Of a DNA stretch of 64,000 bases, positions 1 to 10,740 are shown one piece after another. The notes below the pieces were generated by a model. The model had not been told where the DNA came from. It did no database searches and saw nothing but the letters and a program-made list of their open reading frames with translations. The stretch's first letter is position 1; every line of letters starts with the position of its first letter. Origin of the DNA: Isoetes taiwanensis (Eukaryota > Streptophyta > Lycopodiopsida > Isoetales > Isoetaceae); assembly GCA_021234155.1 (NCBI GenBank), contig JAJEKV010000376.1:124001-188000 (forward strand). The letters are read 5' to 3'. The position numbers were made by a program, and so were the translations under genes.

Positions 1-648
1 GAACTCTTGGGCTCTCCTAAGGTCTTCCTCAACTTCCCTGCCAGAAGCGGCTCTACAGCTTGGCGGGGAGGAGCTTGTTAAGATGGTAATGTTCGGGACG
101 TGGGCCATATCTATCTGAATCGTTATTAAGTAGTCTATGCTGATATCAGGGATCTCCCCCCATATGAAGCTGTGGGAATCCTCATCCCATCGGTATGGGG
201 GAATCTCGATAGCCCTACCATCTATGACGGCGACTCCATCCCCTAGGTACCTGTACTCTCGACCTCGAGCCCCCGTATCGGCTCGTTCTACCTCTCTGTG
301 GTCATCCTCCCTGGCCAAGTTTCTGATACGGTCGGCCTCCTTCCGTATGTCCTCCTCCTCGGTGTGGCCTTCACATTCGGGAGGATAAAACTTTATTAAC
401 ATCATGACCAAGTCAGGTTGCTCGGCCATGGTGTAAGGAAGCTGGCGGAGGTTCAGTCTGATCAAGAACGGCTCCGAGAAATGGTAGATTGGGTAGGGTA
501 TCCTATCGTTGTTCTCAAATCTGTTGACCAACTCATCTAAAAGTATGTCAATCAAAGCAGGGTCGGTAGCCATATGCCGAGCGATCAAAGCGTAGATCTC
601 TGCTATGGTGAGGGTAGTGAGGTCCACAGTATTCTTGGTGTTGGCCAT
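1..648 (-). CDS. Unknown 216-codon ORF, first ORF of an LTR retrotransposon (partial)
   Basis: The minus strand is open from an ATG at 648 down to base 1 with no stop, so the protein continues outside the window. The ORF is the first one downstream of the iMet-type primer site at 1400-1412, about 750 bases after it. The protein starts MANTKNTVDL and has a helical, hydrophobic N-terminal half, then an acidic/basic charged stretch (EEEDIRKEADRIRNLARED) around residues 103-121. I see no Zn knuckle, protease or RT motif in the visible part. Its position suggests Gag or an extra ORF1 of a non-chromoviral Ty3/gypsy or LARD-type element, but I do not recognise the family. The reading frame itself is certain; the function is not. 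Confidence 0.6.
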   Translation of the reverse strand, partial: MANTKNTVDLTTLTIAEIYALIARHMATDPALIDILLDELVNRFENNDRIPYPIYHFSEPFLIRLNLRQLPYTMAEQPDLVMMLIKFYPPECEGHTEEEDIRKEADRIRNLAREDDHREVERADTGARGREYRYLGDGVAVIDGRAIEIPPYRWDEDSHSFIWGEIPDISIDYLITIQIDMAHVPNITILTSSSPPSCRAASGREVEEDLRRAQEF

Positions 649-1399
649 GGCTTATGGCGCTAAGGTCTAGGGGAACAGGCGGTAGGGCGCTTGCGGCTAG
701 GGAAGCGGTAGTGTAGGCGCTAAGGTTAACGAAGAACTAGGGTGAAGAAGCAAGGTCAGGTCTGGCGGCTATGGCGGGCGTCGGATCCGACGGGCGAAGG
801 CGTTGAAGGCAAGGCGGAGATAATAACTATAACGGCCGGCTAACTTTTAAAATTTTAATTTTTTTCTTATTAACTTTTTTTTTTTTTATAAAATATTTAT
901 ACAAATGGAATACGTGCGGAAATACTGATGGCCGACGGCATTCTACTGCGCCCCAACGCCGACCGGGTCGACAAGCTGCGCCTCGGTTGACTTTCGGGCC
1001 CGTGTTGACTCACGATGGTATGGTCGGGCGCCGACTGCAGTTTTGGCTCTCCCACCCCGACTGCAAGGCGACAAAAATCAAGCGGCGCCCGAGTTGACTT
1101 TCGGGCCTTCCCTTGACCATTTTTCCGCCAGCGACGACTGTCCTAGGGTATTTGGGGTACGCCCGATCCAATGGAACCACTTTCTCCTTCATTTGAACTA
1201 CCTCCAAAAATTTATAACCCCTCCAAACTTGGGGCCTCCAGTTGCCCCAACTGCTTTAAACCTACAATTTCTTACTTTAACCTAACACAAAACCAAACAT
1301 CAAAGAGGACTAAGCAACACACTAAATTAGCCTCCTCCTAACTAACGAACTACGAGTTAGGGTTTGGCCAGTGCTATGATTTCGAGCAACCGAAATCAC
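649..1399 (-). other. Untranslated leader of the left LTR element
   Basis: This stretch lies between the primer site and the first ORF of the minus-strand element. It includes T/A-rich runs near 840-900 and GC-richer sequence at 930-1180. The short ORFs in it look like chance. No other feature seen. Confidence 0.5.
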
Positions 1400-1412
1400 G
1401 GCTCTGATACCA
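1400..1412 (-). other. Primer binding site, tRNA-iMet type
   Basis: Read on the minus strand this is TGGTATCAGAGCC, the complement of the 3' end of plant initiator tRNA-Met, the usual primer of many plant LTR retrotransposons. It lies one base away from the TG/CA edge of the LTR at 1414, which fixes the element's orientation (internal region to the left). Confidence 0.85.
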
Positions 1413-1413
1413 C

Positions 1414-3148
1414 TGTGACGCTCCCTGAATATATACGACCCACGGCCATATACATACGGGGACTTTCCCCTTCCCATGGCTACCATCTCGCCATAATGGG
1501 GCCCCTCCGTCGACCGGGCCATACGAGATGCTCGAGTGAAGGACACCGGAGGTGTCATTCGCCCACGCCGATGGGCTCCTACGTCATGGAAGCATGAATA
1601 CAAGGGTTAGCACACAAAGATAAATCATATATAAATAACCACCACCAAGGGGTGGCGATCCATCCAAATACCAACGGCAAAGAATATGCATCTAAACCTA
1701 GGAAAACACCCAAACCCGTGTCCTACCCCTCGGACTCTGTGAGGATGGATGGACGGCTCGGTCTCAGGAAATCGCCAGATGCAGGTATAACCCGGCATTG
1801 ACGGCATAGAACATCGGCTAGGGTTGTCCACTCCATCCGCCCCTCCGGCACACTTTGCGGATGGGTCGATTCACGCTTATGGCCGCTTATAGCCGTCCGG
1901 AGACGCTAGACTCAAGGTATCACCCTTTTGAGCCTACTCCGGGGTTCATGGCGCCCGGTCAGATGAGGTTAGGGGAAGCGCCCCTTCGTGATCACAAAGT
2001 GGTTCCATGGGTGAGCTAGAGAATACGTGCCGCATCGGCGACCCCCGCATCCATACCCAACTTACTCACCCTAAATCTACTCAAAGTGCAAGATGCTCCA
2101 TACGGATCACATCTCTACACCCAGGGAGTGTCAGACCCATACCCGGCCCTCTACGTGACCGGCTATCAGGCCTAGCCCACTGTAGGAGTCTCGAGGGAGC
2201 CTTTTATGTTCGCAGGCAAGACCCCACCCCCACTTCACCACCGCGGCCTTTTCTCGGGTGCTAAGCCGGTCCATAGCGTCACGACCCGGTGGTCTCTCTT
2301 GCACAGCCGCATCTAATGGGAATATTTGCCAGCTATCTAGGAGCATACTATCATATATGAGCTGGAGGTCTCTACCCCCTTTAAACCCCTCGTTTAATGG
2401 AAGCTACCAAAAATACTCCATAGATTCATCAATCATTTTGTAACGAGCACCATTCATAATTGAAATGTAATCCTACTTACCGGAGAAGGGTTAATCTCAA
2501 CAACGTAATCGAGGAAAAGAGTTGAAGTACTATCCTACAATTCACAAGCTAAACTACTACTAACCAGGTGTTTGCCGGGGCGTTATCGTGGGGTGCTTCC
2601 ATAGTGCTGTAAGTAGGGTGGCAGCAACAGCTAGTGGTTGTTCAGTGATTTTGGTGAAGTCAGCAACAGTCCTTGGGCGCTCAACTGGTTCGATTTTGGT
2701 TGATATGGGGGGTGGTGATCCACCTTATTGGATCCAATTAGTAATCACCATCGGGTGTCGAAGTTTGGCCGGTGGCTTCCCAACCCATAATTGGCTTAAT
2801 TATCCTTCTTAATTATTAATTTCCTTAATCCTAGGTTATTATCCTTAATGATTTAATTAACATAGCTAATTAAATCCCTTTTCCTTCCTTCCTTCCTTCC
2901 TAGGTTACCATACCCCATGGTGGCGTATCTATGCTGGGTGACGCCAACCCATAATTGGCTTAATTATCCTTCTTAATTATTAATTTCCTTAATCCTAGGT
3001 TATTATCCTTAATGATTTAATTAACATAGCTAATTAAATCCCTTTTAGGTCAACCCCCTAGGTTACCATACCCCATGGTGGCGTATCTATGCTGGGTGAC
3101 GTGTCAATGTATTTATACATATACCATATAAATACTTGGAACGTCACA
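1414..3148 (-). mobile_element. 5' LTR (1735 bp) of a minus-strand LTR retrotransposon
   Basis: The LTR begins TGTGACG at 1414 and ends CGTCACA at 3148, a 7-bp terminal inverted repeat with the canonical TG...CA ends, and it abuts an iMet primer site. Within it is a 164-bp tandem duplication (2780-3103). The partner LTR and target duplication lie outside the window. The small ORFs inside it (for example near 1043, 1364 and 2007) have no recognisable product. The LTR seems to have inserted in or next to the CACTA element that follows. The length would fit a Ty3/gypsy or LARD element. Confidence 0.75.
2780..3103. repeat. 164-bp tandem duplication inside the LTR
   Basis: Two near-identical units start at 2780 and 2944, each containing CCAACCCATAATTGGC, an AT-rich block and GGTGGCGTATCTATGCTGGG. 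They differ mainly where the first has a CCTT-type microsatellite and the second AGGTCAACCC. Confidence 0.9.
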
Positions 3149-3507
3149 GCTGTGGGGGTATGTGATGAGGAGTTGAAGTTTACTAACAGTCGGCCAGGGA
3201 TTCAGGGTTCATCAACGGTTCTATTGACAACCGTGAGCGATGCAATTGTGAATTTTTAGAGTGTCAAGGAGGGGAGGAAGATTTTTTACAAGACATGTAA
3301 AAGGCATATGTATCATGATGCATGCTATTAAAAGCATAAACATTGGAGATGAGTTGTTCATAACTATCGCTATGATAGACCTCTCCCATTCGAGATGGAA
3401 CAAAGAGTATTGTTGTGCTTAAAAAGGGGGAATAAAGAGCATCATTTTCTAATACGTGAGTCCATGCATATAGTTGTATATATTTTATAGTTGTTACATT
3501 TTTTGAC

Positions 3508-5523
3508 ATGATGCTTAATACATTAATCCTGTTTAATGAACTCATTCATGGCAGTCCCCATCTCGATCCATTAGTTCTAAGTTACAGGCAAAGGGAAACT
3601 TATCATCGTGAATTTCAAGCTAGAGCCCACCAATATGAAGATGTTGCATACGATCAATGTGAAGAGGATGAACCTACCGACGAACCCAAGAACGAAGTCT
3701 TTCATGACAAGCCGATACTTGATATGTTGCACGCTCTTCCAGAATTATCTAATCTTGATTTAGATGACGTTGAGGATGGTGGTGGAGAGGACATGGTAGA
3801 AGATGTGTGATACCCTTCGAGGATTGGTCATCCTGACGATGGCCATCGAAGCAGAAATGAAGTTGTTTCCTGTGCCTCGAACCTCTCATTTGTCAGCGTG
3901 CCTGCTAATTCTCAATCTCCAAATCAATTTCAAATAGAGCAATGCTAGTGTCTCTGCTCTATTGAGGTGACATACTTATCAACTCTTTCTATCTTACCAC
4001 CCTCTCCATCTTTTTATCTTACCACTCCTAGATGCACAGATTATTGCATGAGAAGATCCTTCCAGAGAAGAACAACATGCCTACCAACAGATCTCAAGTT
4101 AAAATAGTGATTCAGGCAACTGGCCTTGGTTATAAAGTCATACATGCATATCCAAATGATTGTATAATCTTCTACCCCCCTACCGAGCATGAAAAGTCTA
4201 CTCATTGTCTCGTATGTAATGCACCGACATACAAGGATGACCTAAAAGGAAAAATAGTACCTCAGAAAGTTATTTGACACTTTTCAATAATCCCAAGATA
4301 TACACATCACCACTTCTCACAAATAGTTGTAGATTCACTTATTTTCAGTACTTATATGTTGCCTAATTTATTCTAATATATTACATAGATTAAAGCTGAT
4401 GTTCCATTGCAAGACATTGGCTACCCTAACGGACTTCACGGCTACACATGCATTTAGTGATGATGTGATGCGAGTCCCGAGCAACGATGCAACTTGGAAG
4501 CATGTCGATGTGACATGGTCTGACTTTGGAAAAGAACCACGTGACGTGCGTTTGGGCCTGGCCATGAATGAAACCCATATGGTACACAATCGACTACATG
4601 GACTACATGACCAGTGATGCTAGTTAACTACAACATAGCCCCATGGTTGTTGATGAAGAATGGGCACATTATTATAACTTTATTGATACCTGGGAAGAAA
4701 AAACCAAGTAAATGTGTCCCTAAGAATAATTGTGGATGAGTTATTGCCTTTGTGGAACACAGGTATTCAGGTCTACTATACACATAAAAACGACGCTTTC
4801 AATCTCAGAGGTATACTATTGTGGACTATGCATGACTTTCCTAGATTCCCTGAGTGTTCTACGTTTAAGACATCGGGCCACTTCCCTTGCATGATATGCG
4901 GAAAAAAGTTGCAGCACTGTCACTCTAAGCATCCAAAGAAAGTAGTGTACGAGGATTTTAGGAAGTATTTGCCACTCAGAAACCCCTTTAGAAGCTAGCG
5001 CGCACAATTTGGTGGCACTGTAGATAATATAGAACCACCAAGCAGAATTACCATACGAGAATGGATTGAGCATTGGGATAAGGAAGCCAGGGGGAAATCT
5101 GCAAGGGAATCCACAGGGAGGCACCTGTAGCTGAGGAAGCCGTTGTAGCCGAGCTAGACAGTGGGGTGAGGAATTATCCAGTAGTGGTGAGGAAGCTACA
5201 GAGGAGGAAGTCTTTACTGCTAATATGAAAAGGAAGTCTGTTTTTTATAGACTACCATATTGGACTGACCTATTGATTCAACACCTTTTAGATCCGACGC
5301 ACATCTTCAAGAATGTGGGGAACTCTTTATGGAAGCATGTATTTGGTCAAAGACACACAAATACCAAGATGGACCTTAAGGTAAGTAATACAAAGAAGGA
5401 GGCATGGATACGACGTGAAGGGCAATCAGCTCCTCTGACAAAATGGGTTATTGCTAGGGCTGACCATCGAGCTATGTATGTTGATTTGAGGGTCCTTAGA
5501 ACACCAACTAGTTATATGCAATC
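3508..5523 (+). pseudogene. CACTA Tnp2 transposase, N-terminal half, broken
   Basis: Fragment 3508-3810 encodes an acidic segment (DLDDVEDGGGEDMVED near its end), as expected before the Tnp2 core. Fragment 4032-4277 has RLLHEKILP and then a match to the family hallmark HACPNDC (here HAYPNDC), followed by a Cys pair. Fragment 4399-4617 matches the region with WSDFGKEPRDVRLGLAM. Fragment 4714-4998 has LLWTMHDFPRFPE and a CMICGKK zinc-like pair. Fragment 5225-5523 has RLPYWTDLLIQHLLDPTHIFKNV, here broken over several codons from the family consensus. The pieces lie in different frames or behind stops, so no transposase can be made. In intact relatives this DDE enzyme cuts element ends in the nucleus. 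Confidence 0.8.
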
Positions 5524-6090
5524 TGTTTTGGGTCTGGGTTCGGGATCGTCTGCAAGACAGCCCTCCGTGAGGACTCTTGGATCAAGCAAACAAATCCTTA
5601 CTATAGTGTATCACGCGGGATTTTGCAAAGGAATCAGAACATAAAGAATGAAACAGGAAAGCAAAGGAAACTATATGCCAAGACAAGAATCCTTTGAATA
5701 TCAAAAAGAGTACATGAGGTCTCGCTGGAACGAGAAAACTGAAACAAGACGATACTAAGTCTCATCTAAAAACTTGAGATCTAACTCTATTGATATATAT
5801 AATACAACGACTTTGGACCCAAAATAGATAAATGGCAGAGCCTTTGTGATTACCAACTTCTGGATCATATGCTTTGCCATCATTAGTGCCCAGAATCTCG
5901 CTAATTTAAGGTCAAACTCCCCGGAGGCGATCATTTGTCTTGTCTGGTCCTCTTCTTTAACGGGAGCATGGGTTTCTGCGTGGTTTTCAGTGGGGGCGTG
6001 GGTTTGCTACCTGACACTTGACCTTGACCCTTGTCTTTGATCTGTGTTGTGCTCAGGAATAGTCCAGTGCCTGGCTCCATGGGACTAACA
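5524..6090 (-). mobile_element. Solo LTR (567 bp) inserted in the CACTA gene
   Basis: On the plus strand it begins TGTTTTGGGTCTGGGTTCGG and ends CCATGGGACTAACA. Both ends resemble the solo LTR at 43681-44263 and, at the termini, the LTRs of the Ty3/gypsy element at 31013-42053 in reverse orientation. Flanks CAATC (5519-5523) and CAATT (6091-6095) are a probable 5-bp target duplication with one mismatch. There is no internal domain, so an intact element was reduced by LTR-LTR recombination. The transposase reading continues on each side of it. Confidence 0.8.
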
Positions 6091-7782
6091 CAATTATTGG
6101 GTACCTCATTCACAAGTACTGGGGGGCTAACTGGTTTGAAGTCCCATGACTGACATAAGTTTTTGCATGTAAGCAATTGATGTCCATATGCACTATTATT
6201 AATTGTAATCCATACTTATATTTTGTGTTTGGATCATGCAGTTCTTCATGCCCCTGGACCTTTAGGGAAGTTTTAGACAAGAGACCCTTGGAGGCAATAA
6301 ATGCCCTATCAAAGGTCATAACTTGCACAATTTTGCCCATGTTGATTTAGTGATTCCCGTATATTTTATTTGTGGTTAAGTTTTTTTTTTTTTTTTTTGG
6401 GACCGTATAGGTGGATATGTAAAAAAACTATCTCAAAAGACAAAATTGAAGAGATGAAAGTGAAAATGAGAGAGGCATGTTGTTTGTTGGAGAAGGAGTT
6501 CCCTACGAGCTTTCTTGATAGTCAAGTCCATCTTTTGGTACATCTTATTGAGGAAGTGAAGCTTGCGGGAACTGTACATGCGAGATGGATGGTTTTCTTA
6601 GAAAGGTTTATGAAGGTATTGAAGGATATGGTGCATTAAAGAGCACCTCCTGAAGGTAGTATAGCAGAGGGGTAGCTTGCGAAAGAGTCACTCTTCTATA
6701 TGACAGAATATATTTCTGCCGTACATCCAGATGCACCTCGCTTATGGAGTGATGAAGGGGATGAGAAGATTGTGGGGGTAGTGGCAGAAGACAATGATAT
6801 GCAGAAGTCATTTTCGCCTGATATTATCAATAAGGTTAATCAATTTCTTCTTCACAATTCGACACCAATGGAAAAATGGATTGCTCATTATGAGAATGCA
6901 AAGGAAGAAATGGAAGAGAAGAGGCATGAGTAGAGATGACATAATTGACGAGCACCATACGAAGATGGATATGAACCCTTGCCGGACAAGATGGAAAGAG
7001 AATGGGTACTACAGGCTATGACGGATGCATATTACAAGGGAGAGTCTATTACAGCTACGGAATGGGCATATGCACAAAGTGCCATGAGAAAGATACTTGC
7101 AACAAATTATGTTGATGTCGGAGTCGAGTATTTTCTTTTGATGTTATCGTATTTATTGACATTGATGGTGCTTTTGACAGTATACATCTTACTCCTCGAT
7201 ATGGTGGCATGGGACCCACTATCGTCTGAGTGCTCTCGAGATACACATGAAGACTTGTGACTACGGAGTCATGGCATTATTCACGATGGAGTTTCAATCA
7301 AGTGTTGCCAATCGTAATCACCAGAAAGCTACCCCTGATTGGGTCAGGAGGTTAAAGACTATAATGGAGGTGGATGTTAGTGGCAATTTCAAGACCTTCA
7401 TATTCGATGTCGATGGGTTTGACCTTCAATTAAGGGAGGCCAGGGCCTACAGTAAAGTATGACAGAACAAGTGGCTGTTTCGCTGTCAACTCTAGCAAAA
7501 TGTACCCTGGTGATGAGACACTTGTCCTTCTAGACAACTGTGAATAGGTAACCTTATACATACATATCCAACTTCAAATCTTAGACCATTAATATTAGTC
7601 TGACCGGAAGCTTCTTTGACCAGATTTATTTCTTTATTGATCGACAAGACCCAACATGGTGGTTTATCATACAAACTACACTGAAGAGACGTCCAATATT
7701 CCAAGGGTTTGTGCTCGAGGAGTCAATAACATCTGAAGAGCCCTCTGGCAGATCAGGGCATCCAAACTTACCCGAAAAATGA
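6091..7782 (+). pseudogene. CACTA Tnp2 transposase, C-terminal half, broken
   Basis: Right of the solo LTR the Tnp2 hallmark GLKSHDCH is recognisable as GLKSHD-stop-H near 6130, then DKRPLEAIN near 6285. The fragment 6440-6640 matches DUF4218 (VHLLVHLIEEVKLAGTVHARWM, interrupted further on), then GSIAEG near 6660. The block 6979-7260 resembles the linker, and 7247-7550 the DUF4216-like part (ANRNHQKATPDWV, then MYPGDETLVLLDNCE). A stop sits where a CAG codon would precede a GT splice site near 7546, and reading resumes at 7624 after an AG and runs to TGA at 7780-7782. Dead gene. Confidence 0.75.
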
Positions 7783-8089
7783 GCATCAAGAGGATGGACC
7801 ACCATTTTTCATGCAACATCTTACACCAGAGCAATTCCACGAAATACAGATGTACTTCATGCGTTTTGATACAAATATTGGCAATGATAACAATGACAAC
7901 TCCTAATTAGCACCTAGGGGAGACGATCATTGAATTCTATACCCTTAATATTATGCACATCCTGAGTGCAATCCTCTTGATAGACTAGGCCTACTGGTCC
8001 TTGTGGGCGATAAAAACCCATTCAATTCAATTTTCCCCCTCCCCCCCCCCTTTTTTTTGGTATACATTATGTCGGAGGAAAGAAAGGGT
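7783..8089. other. No gene seen
   Basis: AT-rich sequence with a CT-rich tract and T-run near 8033-8057. It is probably the distal, non-coding part of the CACTA element. Confidence 0.4.
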
Positions 8090-8500
8090 GGGACCTAGGC
8101 TCCAACAAGCCACCTAGGCTCAAGCATTGCCCTTAGGATCAAACATGCCACCTAGCTCAAACAAGCCTAGGATCAAACATGCCACATAAACTACAATAAA
8201 AAATACAACACATGACGTCACAATAACATGTTGCCACCTAGGCTCAAACAAGACACGTGGCTCTAACATGCCACCAAGGTCAAACATGACACGTGGCTCA
8301 AACATGACACGTGGGCTCAAACATGCAATCTAGGCTCAAACATACCACCTGTAGGCGTTGCATTGTCATTAGGATCGAACATGCCACCTAGGCTCCAACA
8401 AGCCTCTTAGGCTCAAGCATTGCCTCTACGCTCAAACATGCCCCAGGATCAAACATGTCACATACTAAAATAAAAAATACAACACATGACGTTGCAATAA
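8090..8500. repeat. Degenerate minisatellite (unit about 20 bp)
   Basis: Many imperfect copies of AGGCTCAAACATGCCACCT occur in this stretch, several with CACGTGG. A longer block containing AAAAAATACAACACATGACGT occurs twice, about 8196 and 8473, so a two-level duplication is likely. Subterminal repeats of this sort are typical of CACTA element ends, which fits its place 300 bases past the transposase remnant. That link is an inference. Confidence 0.6.
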
Positions 8501-8559
8501 CAAAGTACGTCGCGTGCGATATATCTGCGATGTCAAATATTTTTTCCTTTCCCTAGAGA

Positions 8560-8918
8560 ACATGGATGGTCTTCTGGCCATGATACTTGGTCCCCAGGGC
8601 AATGCCAATGCTTTGATCCCATTGAAACAGCCAAATCACAGTTCCGGATAGGGGAGGTTGTCCGTCCATCACCAAGGCCTTTGGGAGAGAACTTTTGGTG
8701 CTTCCCGGGGGGGCGTACGCTAATGACCATCCTCTCAGAGCTCGGTTTCCCTATCCGACCGTTGAATACTCCGTTCAGTGGCCCTGCTTCGGGCAAGTCG
8801 AAAAAATTCCAAGATCGGTCCGGGGGAACTTATCAAACTACAGAATGTCCTGTGGGCGATCGTGTAGAAACGGAAGTGTTTTGTAGTTCGGGCACTGCGG
8901 AGACTCCAGAATGGCAAA
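8560..8918 (+). repeat. Orphan, internally deleted unit of the 13.6-20.4 kb tandem array
   Basis: The blocks CCAGGGCAATG, AGCCAAATCAC, GGATAGGGGAGGTTG, GCTAATGACCATCC and GGGAACTTATCAAAC occur here in the array's order. The part between the TTTTGG...GCTTCC block and the GCTAATGACC block is missing, joined across a G-rich CCGGGGGG stretch found at both parental points. The unit ends where LINE sequence starts at about 8919. Confidence 0.8.
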
Positions 8919-9440
8919 AAAGGGAAGTAAATCCAATGTTAGTCTTTGCAGAACAAGATTATTTAAATGTATCGCAGCCATGGATTAGGAAAATAATAGG
9001 AAGATACAGGTTAAGCTCGCATAGGCTGAGAATAGAAACTGGAAGGTGGGAACACATTTTGCGAGAAGAACGGACATGTTGTTTATGTGAAGGTGGGCAG
9101 ATTGAAGATGAGAATCATGTCTTCTTGACTTGTACGAGTTGTAGTGATATTAGAGAAAAACTTAAGGTTGATCAGACTAACTTCTTCTCTTTATTACAGT
9201 TAGAAGCTATAAAGTTAGGGCCTTTCATGTTGGAAGTTGAGAAACATCGTCAATTGTTGTTGAAAATGAATAGATAATCAGATGTACATATAGCTTCATG
9301 ACCTTTGGGTCTCACGAAAGATGCACACTTCCATGGTTTTGTATGGGAACTTTATGTTGTTGAGTTAAGTGCGAGGCAGTTCTCTTGTTAGAGGAAACTG
9401 TGCTAAAAAATCTATTCTATTCTATTCTATTCTTGTTAGA
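8919..9440 (+). mobile_element. 5'-truncated LINE, C-terminal ORF and 3' tail
   Basis: From about 8919 the frame 8681-9277 becomes LINE-like: RYRLSSHRLRIETGRWEH, a Cys/His-rich CCLCEGG...ENHVFLTCTSC, and a TAA stop at about 9275. This is the end of LINE ORF2, where a Cys/His cluster often follows the RT domain. After about 130 bases of 3' UTR comes a TCTAT pentamer tail (about 9411-9432). A 22-bp sequence starting TCTTGTTAGAGGAAACTGTG is repeated on both sides of the tail (9383 and 9431). The upstream half of the frame is only read-through of the array unit, so this is not a 198-aa gene. Confidence 0.7.
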
Positions 9441-9639
9441 GGAAACTGTGCTTGGTACTCCAGCTAAAAAGAGTTGAAGGCCGCTAATCACGCTAGGCGG
9501 TTGCCCATATTTTGTGAAGAGTCCCAGGTAAAATGCCGTGCCTCTACGTCTGCTTCCGTATATAATGTAAACCTTTATTTCCTTTATTCTCTAGATGAAT
9601 GACTTCATGGACTCAGTCTTGACTGCTGGAGGTAGGGTC

Positions 9640-10740
9640 TAATAGAGCTCCTTATAAGCATCACAAAATTCTTTATTCTTTAGTAAGACTGTGTTGAATT
9701 TATGGGATATTGGATTCTCCTTTTCTTGCTTGGGACATTCTATGTAGCACTTAGGGGTAAAATCGAATTCCCCATGTCACAGGCTACTGTGACATCATCC
9801 CATGATATCAAGTTTTTATTGCATATATAAAATCTGTCCAATAAGCACTATGTTCTCTCTTCCTTTTTTCTTTTATTGGTCCAAGAATACATACAAGAGG
9901 AGGAAGGGGATATATGAAAAATGTGCCTCCTGTTTGGGTTTTATAGGCCAATTGAACGATAAAAACTTTATTCTATTCTATTGTATTCTTTCTTTGTTGG
10001 GCATATTCAATTTCTTGCCCAAGTTTTGGTCCCATGCAGGGGTATTATTGAAGTCCCTACCCAATAGCCAGTTGTCTATTTTCTTATTTTGAAGTTCCTA
10101 CCCAATAGCCAGTTGTCTATTTTCTTATTTTCAATCAATTCCTGGATTTGATTCCACTAATCCTCTTTTTCTCCTGGTTCTATTGAGGCATAGACATTTA
10201 TTATGCCTATTATTTCAAACTCTTTTTTTAAAATGGCTACCATCCATCTACTCATGGAATGGCAGATTTATCAAGACATTTGTATCCGGACCATACCATG
10301 CAAATCCCTCATTTTATTCCATCTGCGAGTGCCTATACTGAGTCATCCCTTGCAATTATACACTCACCTAGATTAGATGCTTCAAATGCAGGTAATCTAT
10401 GTTCCTGCATCAGAATTATATCTGCCTTCACCTCCCTGAGGGCTATTAGATCTCTCTTCCTTTTGAGAGGGCCTTTGACCCCTCTCATATTCCAAGTGAC
10501 TATTTTCATTTATGCAGGGTACCTCTTTCTCTCCTGCGCCATCAGATTCATGTAATGGGTATATAATCTCTCCCCTTCTTTGCCCAGTAATAGGGATATA
10601 TCTTCGCCTTTTGGGCTATTGCAACAAGCCTATTATTCCTATAGTTTTCCCCTCGAAAACATTTTGGGGCGAGGGTTTCTAATACTTGACAATAATAGGC
10701 TTGTTGTCTTCCATGTTTTCAATCCCATAGGCCTTTTTTA
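9640..10740 (-). pseudogene. LINE ORF2 endonuclease remnant
   Basis: Starting at the ATG complement at 10507-10509 the minus strand reads MKIVTWNMRGVKGPLKRK, then ADIILMQEHRLPAFEA, which is the N-terminus of an apurinic-type endonuclease (EEP fold) with the TWN and QEHR motifs. A stop follows after about 60 residues. Beyond it, shifted frames around 9800-10200 continue with WLLGRDFNN (the GDFN metal-site motif, with G changed to R) and RTWCLLDRFYI (the late LDR motif). In a live LINE this enzyme nicks the target DNA. Sequence 10510-10740 may be the end of ORF1 but I cannot show it. Confidence 0.7.

Larger units (their letters stand above)
3149..7782 (+). mobile_element. Decayed CACTA (En/Spm) DNA transposon, Tnp2 region
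   Basis: Plus-strand fragments read in order as an acidic N-terminal part, the Transposase_21 (Tnp2) core, a DUF4218-like region and a DUF4216-like C-terminus, the usual order in plant CACTA transposases. Frameshifts, stops and a solo LTR at 5524-6090 interrupt it. I found no CACTA terminal inverted repeats, so the outer limits are only the limits of recognisable coding sequence plus the LTR edge on the left. Confidence 0.8.

Noticed and set aside
1400-1412. Part of a tRNA-iMet gene
   Set aside because: Only 13 bases match, and they are at the LTR edge, as for a primer site.
8090-8500. Possible CRISPR-like array
   Set aside because: Units are contiguous and degenerate, without unique spacers of constant length, and the genome is a plant's. 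It is a minisatellite.
3149-8500. Full CACTA element with terminal inverted repeats
   Set aside because: No CACTA...TAGTG ends could be identified; only the coding relic is claimed.
8681-9277. 198-codon ORF as a single gene
   Set aside because: The first part is the tandem-array unit and only the second part, from about 8919, is LINE ORF2. It is a chance fusion.
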